From the NCBI GenBank assembly GCA_021203515.1, contig JAJQAY010000038.1, forward strand, positions 1 through 34,252: DNA of 34,252 nt. Direction: 5' to 3'. The DNA is from Bacteroides sp. (GTDB taxonomy: Bacteria > Bacteroidota > Bacteroidia > Bacteroidales > Bacteroidaceae). Numbering within the stretch: the first letter of the stretch is position 1; the number at the start of each line of letters is the position of its first letter. Made by a program: the position numbers and the translations under genes. A model generated the notes under the pieces. It ran no database searches, was not told the DNA's origin, and was given only the letters and a program-made list of their open reading frames with translations. Positions 27,397 to 34,252 of the stretch are shown piece after piece.

Positions 27397-30186
27397 TTAT
27401 CTATTAGTTATTATTGTTTGCATCGGCACAACGAGCACCGGCCCCAGCAATCCACTGGGTACGGGCTGCCAATCGGCATACGTACCCTTCTTATAGCCGA
27501 GTGCCGCCATATTAATATCCTTAAATATACGCCACTTCACTCCTCTGCGATCCATATCCGCAATGCGGTTGGCAGGGAGGTTGGTCACTTCCACCTCCAA
27601 CATGTTCTTACCCGAACGCAGATAGCGCCCAATCGTGCAACGATACGGAACAGCCCAGAGCGTAGCCACCTCCTGCCCGTTGATACGGACACGGGCGCTC
27701 TCACGGACATCCCCCAGGGAAAGCATCCAGTCGGCAGCCGAAGCCGGATTATCAATATTGAAAGTAATGGAGTAGCAGGCGGTTCCCATCGTGGTTTGCG
27801 CCTCCTCGAAAGATAAATCCGTCCAGGAGCCTAGAGAAACAGCGCCCGGCACACCACTCACCTCCGGAGTGCTCTGTACAAAACGGAAGTCCCACGTTCC
27901 GGAAAGAGCAATCGTGTCTCCCGACGGTTTCAGATAGTTCCAGTCCTCCACCTGCACATCCGCATCCGTAAAGGTTTTCAGGATGACGGACGCACCGGAT
28001 GCCAGCTGCAAGAATACTTCCGTCTTCCCATCCTTGCAGCGCAGACGAGCCTTGCCCGAACTGCCGTCCATCGGATTGTAAAGCATAGCCGAACGAGCCG
28101 ATACCGCCATAGGTACCCATGCCTCCGTATCCTTCCCGGTCAATGCGGAGATAAAATAATGATAACCGTCCGCATTCGCCCGCCGGATGCAACTCAATCC
28201 CAAATCCGTCTTCATCGCCTCCGGCACAGCAGCCGTCTGCGCCAGCGTCCGCGCATAGTCCGTGCCGAAAAGCACGTTTCGGTCAGCGCCGGAGTCCTCT
28301 CCCAACTTCTTGATGGCCGCCAAAGTCTCGCGGAACGCACCCCGCCGCTTCTCTATATCGGCAAAGCCCGGCACATCCTCCGGATATTGGTCGAGGAAAA
28401 CGATGGTAGCTCCCGCTTGCGCCAAGTCCAGCAGTTTATTCAATACATCTGTCGGCATCAGGCGCGCACCGGGAATGACTAGCGCCCGGTAAGCCGTTCC
28501 CCCGGAAGTCACAATCCGGCCGTCGCGACAAGTAGCCGTGCGGATAAAGTTGTCGGAAATATAGTCCATATCATAGCCGGCATCATTAATGCGATGCACC
28601 GCCTCGATGAAACGGGGTGCACGCTGTGCCATCTTATGTATGTCGAACATCAGCAACCGCCCGTTCTGTTCCCGCCACAAGTCGTAGACCGGCAGATAAA
28701 CCAGAAAGTCATTATCCGGCTGCCCCATTTGCAGGAAGCTTTGGCAACGGGCGATATATTGGAAAAATGCCGGTGCATCGCGCCATATGCTGTTTGTCGG
28801 ACTCATATCCACCGTAGCATAAAATTTCCACCCCGGCCAGGCAGCCTCGGCAGGCGAGTACGTCGTGCCGTGAAAATACGTATGGTTGACACCGGAGACA
28901 AACATCAGGTCTATATCCGGCTTGCACTGTGACAAGGAAGTGCGGAAATGCTCCGTCAGCCAGGTGAAGGTCTCCGAAGAGGTATAGGGTTTCCCGACTA
29001 TATGGGCTGCCGAAGAGGCATATTTCAGCATGGAGAGGTCGGAGTCGTTGGGACGCGTCAGGGAGTCTTTTCTCAATCCGCGAATACCGAAATCAGACAG
29101 ACCGAAGCCCTCGCATTCCGGAATATCCACCGTAGCGTAGAGGTCTATCAGGTTTCCCGGAGAGCCGTGAGCCTGATTTCGGGTTTTGGAGCCATGAAGA
29201 TGCGCCCAATCCGTCCATTGGCGGGTGAAGTTTTCTTGCAGCAGTTCGCCGAGCGTTTCGCGATAGTCGGAAACGATACGGCGCGCGGCCTCCGTCCGTT
29301 CGCCACCGGCAAGAAATTCCGGCAGATGTTCTTCCAGCTTATAACCACGGCGGCGGGAGAACTCATCAAAAAGTCCTTCCGTCCAGTCCGCACCGTAGAC
29401 TTCGTAGAAATCATTAAAGAAGTTATGGGGATAAGCGGTAGAGACACCGGAAGCATCCCCAGAGAGTTTTTCGGCGAAAGCACGTTCAAACCGTCCGAGA
29501 TAGGTCTTCACCGCCCGCGCGGAAAAGTGGTTCATCACATACCCCTCGCCACCGGGAGCAGCCCGTTTCACCTTCTGCAAGGTCTTTCCGCAGAAAGCGG
29601 CTATCAGGCTCCAGTCTCCTTTCGGAGCCTTCCAGCCGAGCATCCCGTCTTTCACCTTGGCAGTTAGGTCCAGGCATTTTCCGGCATCGGAGAAGGCCAT
29701 CAGTCTCTCCAACTTGGCATAAGGCTGCTGTTTGACATCTCCAACCTCTATCTTCCCAGGCAGGTTTTCTCCCCCTTTCAACCGATATTCCGTAACAAAC
29801 AGCTTACACGCCGCATCTTCTATGCCTACCTTAGGGCCACCGAAAGGCCAGCCCGTACCGGTATTCATATCTATCTGCATACCGAGCCGCGAAGCCTCAT
29901 CCTCCGTATATTGCAGCATCTGCATCCACCAGGGGGAAAGGAACGGAATTTCATTCGCATCATTCCCTTGCACGCCATAAATGGGAGTGATTTCCATTGT
30001 CCCCATACCCGCCGCTGCATACGCTTCGAGATTACGGGACAAGTTTTCCTTATCCACCGCACTTCCCATCCACCACCAACGGGCAGCAGGCTTTACCTCG
30101 GTCTTTACTTCCGGCCAGGCAACGGTTTGTGCCGATAAGGAGGCAGCAGCAAAGAATACCAAAATAAGACTTAATACTTTCTTCAT
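27397..30186 (-). CDS. GH106-type alpha-L-rhamnosidase
   Basis: A 929-residue exported protein (signal peptide about 1-20, ending SLSAQ). The opening WPEVKTEVKPAARWWWMGSAVDKENLSRNLEAYAAAGMGTMEITPIYG (broken here as WPEVKTE, then RWWWMGSAVDKENLSR) resembles GH106 rhamnosidases, which remove terminal alpha-L-rhamnose with inversion. Later regions include GWPFGGP, LFDEFSRRRGYKLEEHLPEF, KYASSAAHIVGKPYTSSETFTW and a C-terminal beta-sandwich (about 745-929; LSGTWDFRF, SLGDVRESARVRINGQEV). The frame is intact. It lies upstream of PL11 with a 6-nt gap, fitting release of rhamnose from RG-I oligosaccharides after GH105 removes the capping uronate. Specificity is inferred from family and context. Confidence 0.85.
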   Translation of the reverse strand: MKKVLSLILVFFAAASLSAQTVAWPEVKTEVKPAARWWWMGSAVDKENLSRNLEAYAAAGMGTMEITPIYGVQGNDANEIPFLSPWWMQMLQYTEDEASRLGMQIDMNTGTGWPFGGPKVGIEDAACKLFVTEYRLKGGENLPGKIEVGDVKQQPYAKLERLMAFSDAGKCLDLTAKVKDGMLGWKAPKGDWSLIAAFCGKTLQKVKRAAPGGEGYVMNHFSARAVKTYLGRFERAFAEKLSGDASGVSTAYPHNFFNDFYEVYGADWTEGLFDEFSRRRGYKLEEHLPEFLAGGERTEAARRIVSDYRETLGELLQENFTRQWTDWAHLHGSKTRNQAHGSPGNLIDLYATVDIPECEGFGLSDFGIRGLRKDSLTRPNDSDLSMLKYASSAAHIVGKPYTSSETFTWLTEHFRTSLSQCKPDIDLMFVSGVNHTYFHGTTYSPAEAAWPGWKFYATVDMSPTNSIWRDAPAFFQYIARCQSFLQMGQPDNDFLVYLPVYDLWREQNGRLLMFDIHKMAQRAPRFIEAVHRINDAGYDMDYISDNFIRTATCRDGRIVTSGGTAYRALVIPGARLMPTDVLNKLLDLAQAGATIVFLDQYPEDVPGFADIEKRRGAFRETLAAIKKLGEDSGADRNVLFGTDYARTLAQTAAVPEAMKTDLGLSCIRRANADGYHYFISALTGKDTEAWVPMAVSARSAMLYNPMDGSSGKARLRCKDGKTEVFLQLASGASVILKTFTDADVQVEDWNYLKPSGDTIALSGTWDFRFVQSTPEVSGVPGAVSLGSWTDLSFEEAQTTMGTACYSITFNIDNPASAADWMLSLGDVRESARVRINGQEVATLWAVPYRCTIGRYLRSGKNMLEVEVTNLPANRIADMDRRGVKWRIFKDINMAALGYKKGTYADWQPVPSGLLGPVLVVPMQTIITNR

Positions 30187-30211
30187 CGTATAGTTCTATA
30201 AATAAGAATTT

Positions 30212-30339
30212 ATATGGATACGCGGACTACACGGACTAAGCGGATAAACACAGACTTTTCTTTTAGAGAGTACTGATAAATACGTATTTAAATTATTGTC
30301 CGTGTTCGTCTGCTTAGTCCGTGTAGTCCGCATATCTGT
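30212..30339. repeat. Long intergenic hairpin of CGGACTA repeats
   Basis: Arms 30212-30255 and 30298-30339 are inverted repeats with a perfect 20-bp core (30222-30241 and 30312-30331). The arm GACTACACGGACTAAG aligns with GATTACACAGATTAAC of the hairpin at 25371, so the two are related. It fills the gap between the esterase-GH105 gene and GH106. Confidence 0.8.
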
Positions 30340-30350
30340 AGGATAAATTA

Positions 30351-32876
30351 TCATTTTTCTAATTCCAAACACCCCATTATGAACGGCCCTGTCGCCTTCG
30401 CATCATTATCCCGTATCTTTTCACCTATATAACACTCAAAACTACCATCCCGGTACGGATGTCCGCCCAAGCCGCCTACCTGGCAGCAACGGGTCAGCGT
30501 CAGCGTGCCGTCCTGCTTTTCAACCAACAGCTTATCCTTCAAGCCTTTCAGCGCCTTCTCCGCAACGGCACGATATTTCTGGTCGATATATCCTTTGTTC
30601 ACCGCCTTGGCATACGCATACATACATTGCGACGCCACAGACGCTTCCGGGAAATTACCCTTACGCTTCGGCTTGTCAATCACCTGATACCACAAACCGT
30701 TTCTATCCTGATACTTCGGCAATGTTTCCGCCAGTCCCTGAATGTACCCAATCAAATCAGCACGTCCCGGATGTCCCTCCGGAATGAAATCCAACGCATC
30801 CACCATCGCCATAAACCACCAACCGATGCTGCGTCCCCAGAAATTAGGCGAATGTCCCGTCTCCGGGTCGGCCCAACGCTGGCTCTTGCTTTCGTCCCAG
30901 GCATGATGATACAGCCCTGTCTTGGCGTCATACGTATGTTTATGGCACAGCCTGAACTGCTTCACCGCCTCATCAATCCACTCCGGCTTATCGAACTCCG
31001 CACCATATTGCGCCATGAACGGAGAAGCCATATACAAACCGTCCAGCCACATCTGATGCTGATAAATCAACTTATGCCAGAAACCGCCTTCCAGCGTGCG
31101 GGGCTGGTTCTTCAACTGGCGGATAAGTACATCCATCGCCATCTTGTAGCGCTCCTCACCCGTCTCGCGATAGAGGTCGAACAAAACCTTTTCTGAATTT
31201 ATGAAGTCCAGATTATAGCTTGCCATATCGTACAGATGTATTTCCCCTTTTTCATTAATCAACGAGTCCGCCCACTGCTTCACATAGTCGTAATAGCGGC
31301 GTTCGCCCGTAGCCTTCCACATCTGCAACATAGCACAGCATCCCACGCCTTGCGCATAGCCGAAGAACAGACGCTTGCCGTGGTCCAACTGATAGGCCTG
31401 CGGAAAACGCATCATCTCCGAGTCGGCAAACCAACGGGCATACGACCCCTCCTCCCACGCATCGCTACGGAAAGGAACAGCAGGAAGTCCTGCCTTATTA
31501 TAAAGATTTACCCAGAAGAAATTACAAAATCCGTAGCGCACGGCAACCGGTTCCTTCACCTGCGGAGCAGATACTTCCAGTAAACTGCCCTTTATCACAG
31601 CCGTAGCCGGATAGAAACGACGGTCGGCACCCGCCACCAGAAATCCTTTGACCGGAGCACCTTCCGGCGTCATCAACCCGTCTTCGGCATATTCAAAGCT
31701 CAGGATAGCTTTATCACCCTCCACTTTCATTGCTTTGAAAAGCGGGCCGGAATAAACCACCTCCTTACCGTATTGCTTGGCAAGCGCCCACAAAGCCAGA
31801 CGTTCGCCGGCAACGCGCTTGTTGCGCGGATGAATATCCGTAGAATCGGCGGCATCCGTAATCACTGCCATACCTACATTTTTCAGCCCGCTCTGCCAAG
31901 TCTTCAGTTGTGCTTCGCGGATACCGGCAGGCTGTCCTTTGTGCGGGGCAATCTGCATAAAGTAGAAAGGCATATCGGACTGTTTCCACTCCTTGCGCCA
32001 GCTATTAATCATATTGGTGAACACCTGCTGATACTTTTCATACCGGATAGCGTTCGACTCTCCCTGATACCAGATATTTCCCTTGACCGTATAACCCACA
32101 ATCGGGCATATCATACCGTTCCACAGCGTAGAGGGCACCTTGCAATAGTTCTTTTTCTGCTTCACATTCTTCATCGCGAAATCTTCCAGCACATCGGCAT
32201 AAAGCGGATTGTTCTTCATTACCTCCATCTTCGTCCACGACTCGGCATGTGTGCCGCCCCATGTGGACTGTATCATGCCGACCGGCACACCCAGTTCCTT
32301 GTGCAACCTGCGCCCGAAGACAAAGCCCACTGCCGAGAAGTCATATAAGTTCTTCGGGTTGCACACCAGCCATTGCCCCTTGCAGTCATTCATCTCTCCG
32401 TCGTGGGCGAGTTGGTGCTCCACGCGGAACAGGCGGAGCTCGGGATAATCCGCATCTTTCATTTCTTCGGCTTCCGTAATCATACCCGTCATCCACTTCT
32501 TGTCCGGATGTCGGAAAACGGGATATTCCATATTGGATTGTCCGGTGCAAAGCCAGACTTCGCCTATCAGTACATTATTAATAATAATCGTATTCTCACC
32601 GTTCACCGTGACGGACTGACCTTCTTTCAGCGCTGCGGGTGTTTTCAGTTTCACCGCCCACTTGCCGTTGGCCGCAGCCTTGGTTGTCACTGCCTTGTCC
32701 GCCCACGACGGTTTCACAGCGACCCTCTCGCCGGGCGCTGCTTTTCCCCACACATTGACTAGTGCGTTCTGTTGCAAAACCATGTTGTCTGAAAAGATTG
32801 CAGGAAGCGTCACCTTCGCCTGAAGCGAACCTGCCAACAATAAAAGAAAGGAGAAAAATCCAACTAGCTTTTTCAT
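30351..32876 (-). CDS. Acetylesterase (SGNH) - GH105 fusion protein
   Basis: An intact 841-residue exported protein (signal peptide about 1-20, ending LQA). The N-terminal part (about 21-475) is a sialate-O-acetylesterase-like SGNH esterase: GQSNM with nucleophile Ser114, STWGGTHAESW, YQGESNA (270-276) and DIHP (347-350). The C-terminal part (about 480-841) is a GH105 unsaturated glycuronyl hydrolase: FADSEMMRFPQAY, YAQGVGCCAMLQMWKATG, LYMASPFMAQYG, FWGRSIGWWFMAMVDAL and FPEASVASQCMYAYAKAV. Such a chain could remove acetyl groups from RG-I galacturonate and then the unsaturated uronate from the same oligomer. It is the first gene of the leftward RG-I block, with a promoter-like element at 32927. 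That the ester is acetyl on pectin is inferred from the neighbours. Confidence 0.9.
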   Translation of the reverse strand: MKKLVGFFSFLLLLAGSLQAKVTLPAIFSDNMVLQQNALVNVWGKAAPGERVAVKPSWADKAVTTKAAANGKWAVKLKTPAALKEGQSVTVNGENTIIINNVLIGEVWLCTGQSNMEYPVFRHPDKKWMTGMITEAEEMKDADYPELRLFRVEHQLAHDGEMNDCKGQWLVCNPKNLYDFSAVGFVFGRRLHKELGVPVGMIQSTWGGTHAESWTKMEVMKNNPLYADVLEDFAMKNVKQKKNYCKVPSTLWNGMICPIVGYTVKGNIWYQGESNAIRYEKYQQVFTNMINSWRKEWKQSDMPFYFMQIAPHKGQPAGIREAQLKTWQSGLKNVGMAVITDAADSTDIHPRNKRVAGERLALWALAKQYGKEVVYSGPLFKAMKVEGDKAILSFEYAEDGLMTPEGAPVKGFLVAGADRRFYPATAVIKGSLLEVSAPQVKEPVAVRYGFCNFFWVNLYNKAGLPAVPFRSDAWEEGSYARWFADSEMMRFPQAYQLDHGKRLFFGYAQGVGCCAMLQMWKATGERRYYDYVKQWADSLINEKGEIHLYDMASYNLDFINSEKVLFDLYRETGEERYKMAMDVLIRQLKNQPRTLEGGFWHKLIYQHQMWLDGLYMASPFMAQYGAEFDKPEWIDEAVKQFRLCHKHTYDAKTGLYHHAWDESKSQRWADPETGHSPNFWGRSIGWWFMAMVDALDFIPEGHPGRADLIGYIQGLAETLPKYQDRNGLWYQVIDKPKRKGNFPEASVASQCMYAYAKAVNKGYIDQKYRAVAEKALKGLKDKLLVEKQDGTLTLTRCCQVGGLGGHPYRDGSFECYIGEKIRDNDAKATGPFIMGCLELEK

Positions 32877-32926
32877 GTGCCTTTGATAGTTTGATAGAAT
32901 TAAGAGATAAACATTATTAGTTGTTG

Positions 32927-32934
32927 CAAAAATA
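32927..32934 (-). promoter_or_regulatory. Promoter -7 element for the RG-I enzyme operon
   Basis: CAAAAATA on the plus strand reads TATTTTTG on the minus strand, an exact TAnnTTTG, 50 bp before the esterase-GH105 ATG. A TTTG on the same strand (CAAA at 32947-32950) is closer than the usual -33 spacing. TTTGACAA at 33006-33013 resembles the repeated 10-mer upstream of rhaK. Confidence 0.45.
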
Positions 32935-33290
32935 GGGAGTTTGTTCCAAATAACCTCTGAACCTTTTGGCAGTTCTCTTATTGTTTTTGTCGTTTATAAG
33001 TACAGTTTGACAAATTGTATAATAAGCCGGTTCTTGTTCCTCTGTATCCGCCGGAGACAAGCCGGAGAGAAAGAAACGCAAGGAAAAGCCGTTTCCGAAA
33101 ATCAAAGAGATTACAAAAGATAAAGAATGCGATACAAAAGAATAGCAATTTCAGTATTCGCTATACATAAAACCGTATTTCACGAAGATACCATCCTCTC
33201 TTATCAGAATTACTTCTACCGACAAAAGCATCCTAATAAGTGAAATCCGGTCATTTTTCCGACTATATCTTCACTTTCCGCCGAGAGAAT

Positions 33291-33374
33291 TTCGTTGCTC
33301 ACCGAGAAACGAATCGTTCCTCTACGATGATCGATCCGTTCCTCACCGAGGAACGGATCGCTTACTTTCGCGAT
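33291..33374. repeat. Cluster of consecutive hairpins in the divergent intergenic region
   Basis: Three hairpins stand in a row: 33291-33313 (nine pairs, one mismatch), 33313-33328 (ATCGT / ACGAT) and 33332-33360 (perfect 13-bp stem). The first and third share the apex CTCACCGAG. A fourth, alternative pair (ATCGC 33357-33361 / GCGAT 33370-33374) overlaps the third. The rest of the 777-bp gene-free region (32877-33653) holds the two promoters and a 15-bp direct repeat; I see no convincing gene in it. Confidence 0.7.
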
Positions 33375-33426
33375 TATCCCCTTTTCAGGTTATCATTATA
33401 CATAAAAACATCTGATATATTCACTT

Positions 33427-33441
33427 TTTCTGCATATTCTT
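33427..33441 (+). repeat. 15-bp direct repeat, copy 1 (candidate operator)
   Basis: TTTCTGCATATTCTT occurs here and again at 33588-33602, where it overlaps the region upstream of the argR -7 element. Such placement would suit autoregulation by ArgR, though the sequence is not a clear ARG box. Confidence 0.35.
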
Positions 33442-33587
33442 CCGTCTTTTTATGCAGTGAGCACTCTCTTTCGCATTATTTGTCTTCGATGCGCGTCAGC
33501 AGAAACCGCCAAACGATAGCATAATGGCAGATTACCGAAAGGATATTTTTCCAATCGGATAGTATAAAAAGAATAAAAATTCTCTCA

Positions 33588-33602
33588 TTTCTGCATATTC
33601 TT
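33588..33602 (+). repeat. 15-bp direct repeat, copy 2, at the argR promoter
   Basis: Second copy of TTTCTGCATATTCTT. It ends 14 bp before the -7 element, so a bound protein would block RNA polymerase. It also contains the only -33-like sequence in range. Confidence 0.4.
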
Positions 33603-33616
33603 TCCAAAATAATCCC

Positions 33617-33624
33617 TACTTTTG
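33617..33624 (+). promoter_or_regulatory. argR promoter, -7 element
   Basis: TACTTTTG followed by CG is an exact Bacteroides -7 element, 29 bp before the argR ATG. The -33 match is weak (TTTC at 33588-33591, spaced further than usual). Confidence 0.65.
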
Positions 33625-33653
33625 CGCCGTTCTAAGAATAATTATACAGAAAC

Positions 33654-34127
33654 ATGAAGAAAAAAGCCAATCGGTTAGATGCCATCAAAATGATTATCTC
33701 AAGCAAAGACATCAGTTCGCAGGAAGAATTGTTGCAGGCTCTGGGAAAAGAAGGCTTTGAACTGACGCAAGCCACCTTGTCACGCGATTTGAAGCAACTG
33801 AAAGTTGCCAAAGCGGCCAATATGAACGGGAAATATGTATATGTGCTTCCCAACAACATCATGTACAAACGCTCCAACGAGCAGAGTGCAAGCGAAATGC
33901 TGATGACCAGCGGATTTGTTTCGCTCCGGTTCTCGAAAAACATCGCCGTCATCCGCACCCGTCCGGGATATGCCAGCAGCATGGCGTACGACATCGACAA
34001 CCGCGAATGCCCTGCCGTACTGGGAACCATCGCCGGAGACGACGCGATTATGATGGTGCTGCACGAAACGGCCTCCCACGAAGAAGTACGAACGTTTCTG
34101 TCGGAAATCATTCCGAACGTCAAATAA
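33654..34127 (+). CDS. argR: Arginine repressor ArgR
   Basis: A 157-residue cytoplasmic arginine-dependent DNA-binding regulator of arginine metabolism. The N-terminal winged helix spans about 1-70 (SSQEELLQALGKEGFELTQ, then ATLSRDLKQLKVAK; SRDL at 43-46 is the recognition-helix signature). The C-terminal hexamerisation and arginine-binding domain is about 85-157, with GTIAGDDAIMMVL at 124-136, the conserved GT(I)AGDD motif. Length and motifs match the family and the frame is intact. It is the only plus-strand gene and is divergent from the RG-I operon. Arginine biosynthesis genes would be expected to follow it beyond the window, as in B. thetaiotaomicron. Confidence 0.96.
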   Translation: MKKKANRLDAIKMIISSKDISSQEELLQALGKEGFELTQATLSRDLKQLKVAKAANMNGKYVYVLPNNIMYKRSNEQSASEMLMTSGFVSLRFSKNIAVIRTRPGYASSMAYDIDNRECPAVLGTIAGDDAIMMVLHETASHEEVRTFLSEIIPNVK

Positions 34128-34156
34128 ATGAAGTATAAATGAAACAAATATGCTTG

Positions 34157-34252
34157 TCATTCTGAACGCAGTGAAGAATCTGCTCCCCTGCCAGCATAAA
34201 GAGAAGAGATCCTTCGACTACGCTCCCTTAGATTTGCAGATTCATATAAAGT
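34157..34252. repeat. Dispersed intergenic repeat downstream of argR (partial)
   Basis: The text TCATTCTGAACGCAGTGAAG followed by AATCTGC, then GATCCTTCGACTACGCTCCC, is of a kind widely scattered between genes in Bacteroidetes and other bacteria. GAATCTGC and GCAGATTC form an inverted pair across it. It is cut by the window edge. Confidence 0.45.

Noticed and set aside
33240..33524. Possible 94-residue protein upstream of argR
   Set aside because: It runs through the hairpin cluster, has low-complexity composition and no recognisable domain; the hairpins explain the sequence better.

Overview
The window is a Bacteroides-type chromosome segment (Bacteroidales). The evidence is SusC/SusD pairs, lipoproteins with Bacteroides-style lipoboxes, several exact matches to the Bacteroides -7 promoter element TAnnTTTG, and a rhamnose gene set beside argR, as I recall it in B. 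thetaiotaomicron. Everything from about 266 to 32876 is on the minus strand; only argR (33654-34127) is on the plus strand. In transcription order the window therefore reads right to left.

Right part (32876 to 23817): an enzyme block for the rhamnogalacturonan-I (RG-I) backbone. It holds an acetylesterase-GH105 fusion, a GH106-type alpha-L-rhamnosidase, a PL11 rhamnogalacturonan lyase and a GH28. Middle (23682 to 16150): rhamnose catabolism, with rhaK, rhaI, rhaT and rhaD, then a GH105 unsaturated rhamnogalacturonyl hydrolase and an AraC-family regulator (probable RhaR). Left (15905 to 266): a polysaccharide utilisation locus with susC-susD, PL1 lyase, FISUMP-domain lipoprotein, a second susC-susD and a second PL1 lyase. 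The logic is continuous: PL1 enzymes cut homogalacturonan, PL11/GH28/esterase cut and deacetylate the RG-I backbone, SusCD import oligomers, GH105 and GH106 release unsaturated galacturonate and rhamnose, and RhaT/RhaI/RhaK/RhaD convert rhamnose to DHAP and lactaldehyde. No side-chain enzymes (GH2, GH43), no ECF/anti-sigma pair and no hybrid two-component sensor were seen, so the AraC protein is the only visible candidate regulator.

A striking property of the sequence as given is that nine genes are interrupted. Reading through against family-conserved motifs, I place ten single-base deletions, each explicable as shortening of a short run or loss of one base, and four in-frame stops (two TGA where Trp is expected, one TGA where Gly is likely, one TAA where an acidic residue is likely). 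Each frame is otherwise intact and resumes with good family sequence. This suggests residual sequencing error in a draft assembly, or very recent inactivation; the sequence alone cannot decide.

Non-coding structure is rich. There are five terminator-like hairpins with U-tracts, two of them placed between a susD and the following PL1 gene. Three intergenic spaces carry long hairpin repeats, two of which share a related GATTACACAGATTA / GACTACACGGACTA core. A related pair of GC-rich hairpin repeats sits in opposite orientation at about 51-183 and 22007-22155. There is a 276-bp block identical between the two susC 5' ends, a tandem repeat in the rhaT leader, and a run of hairpins upstream of argR.
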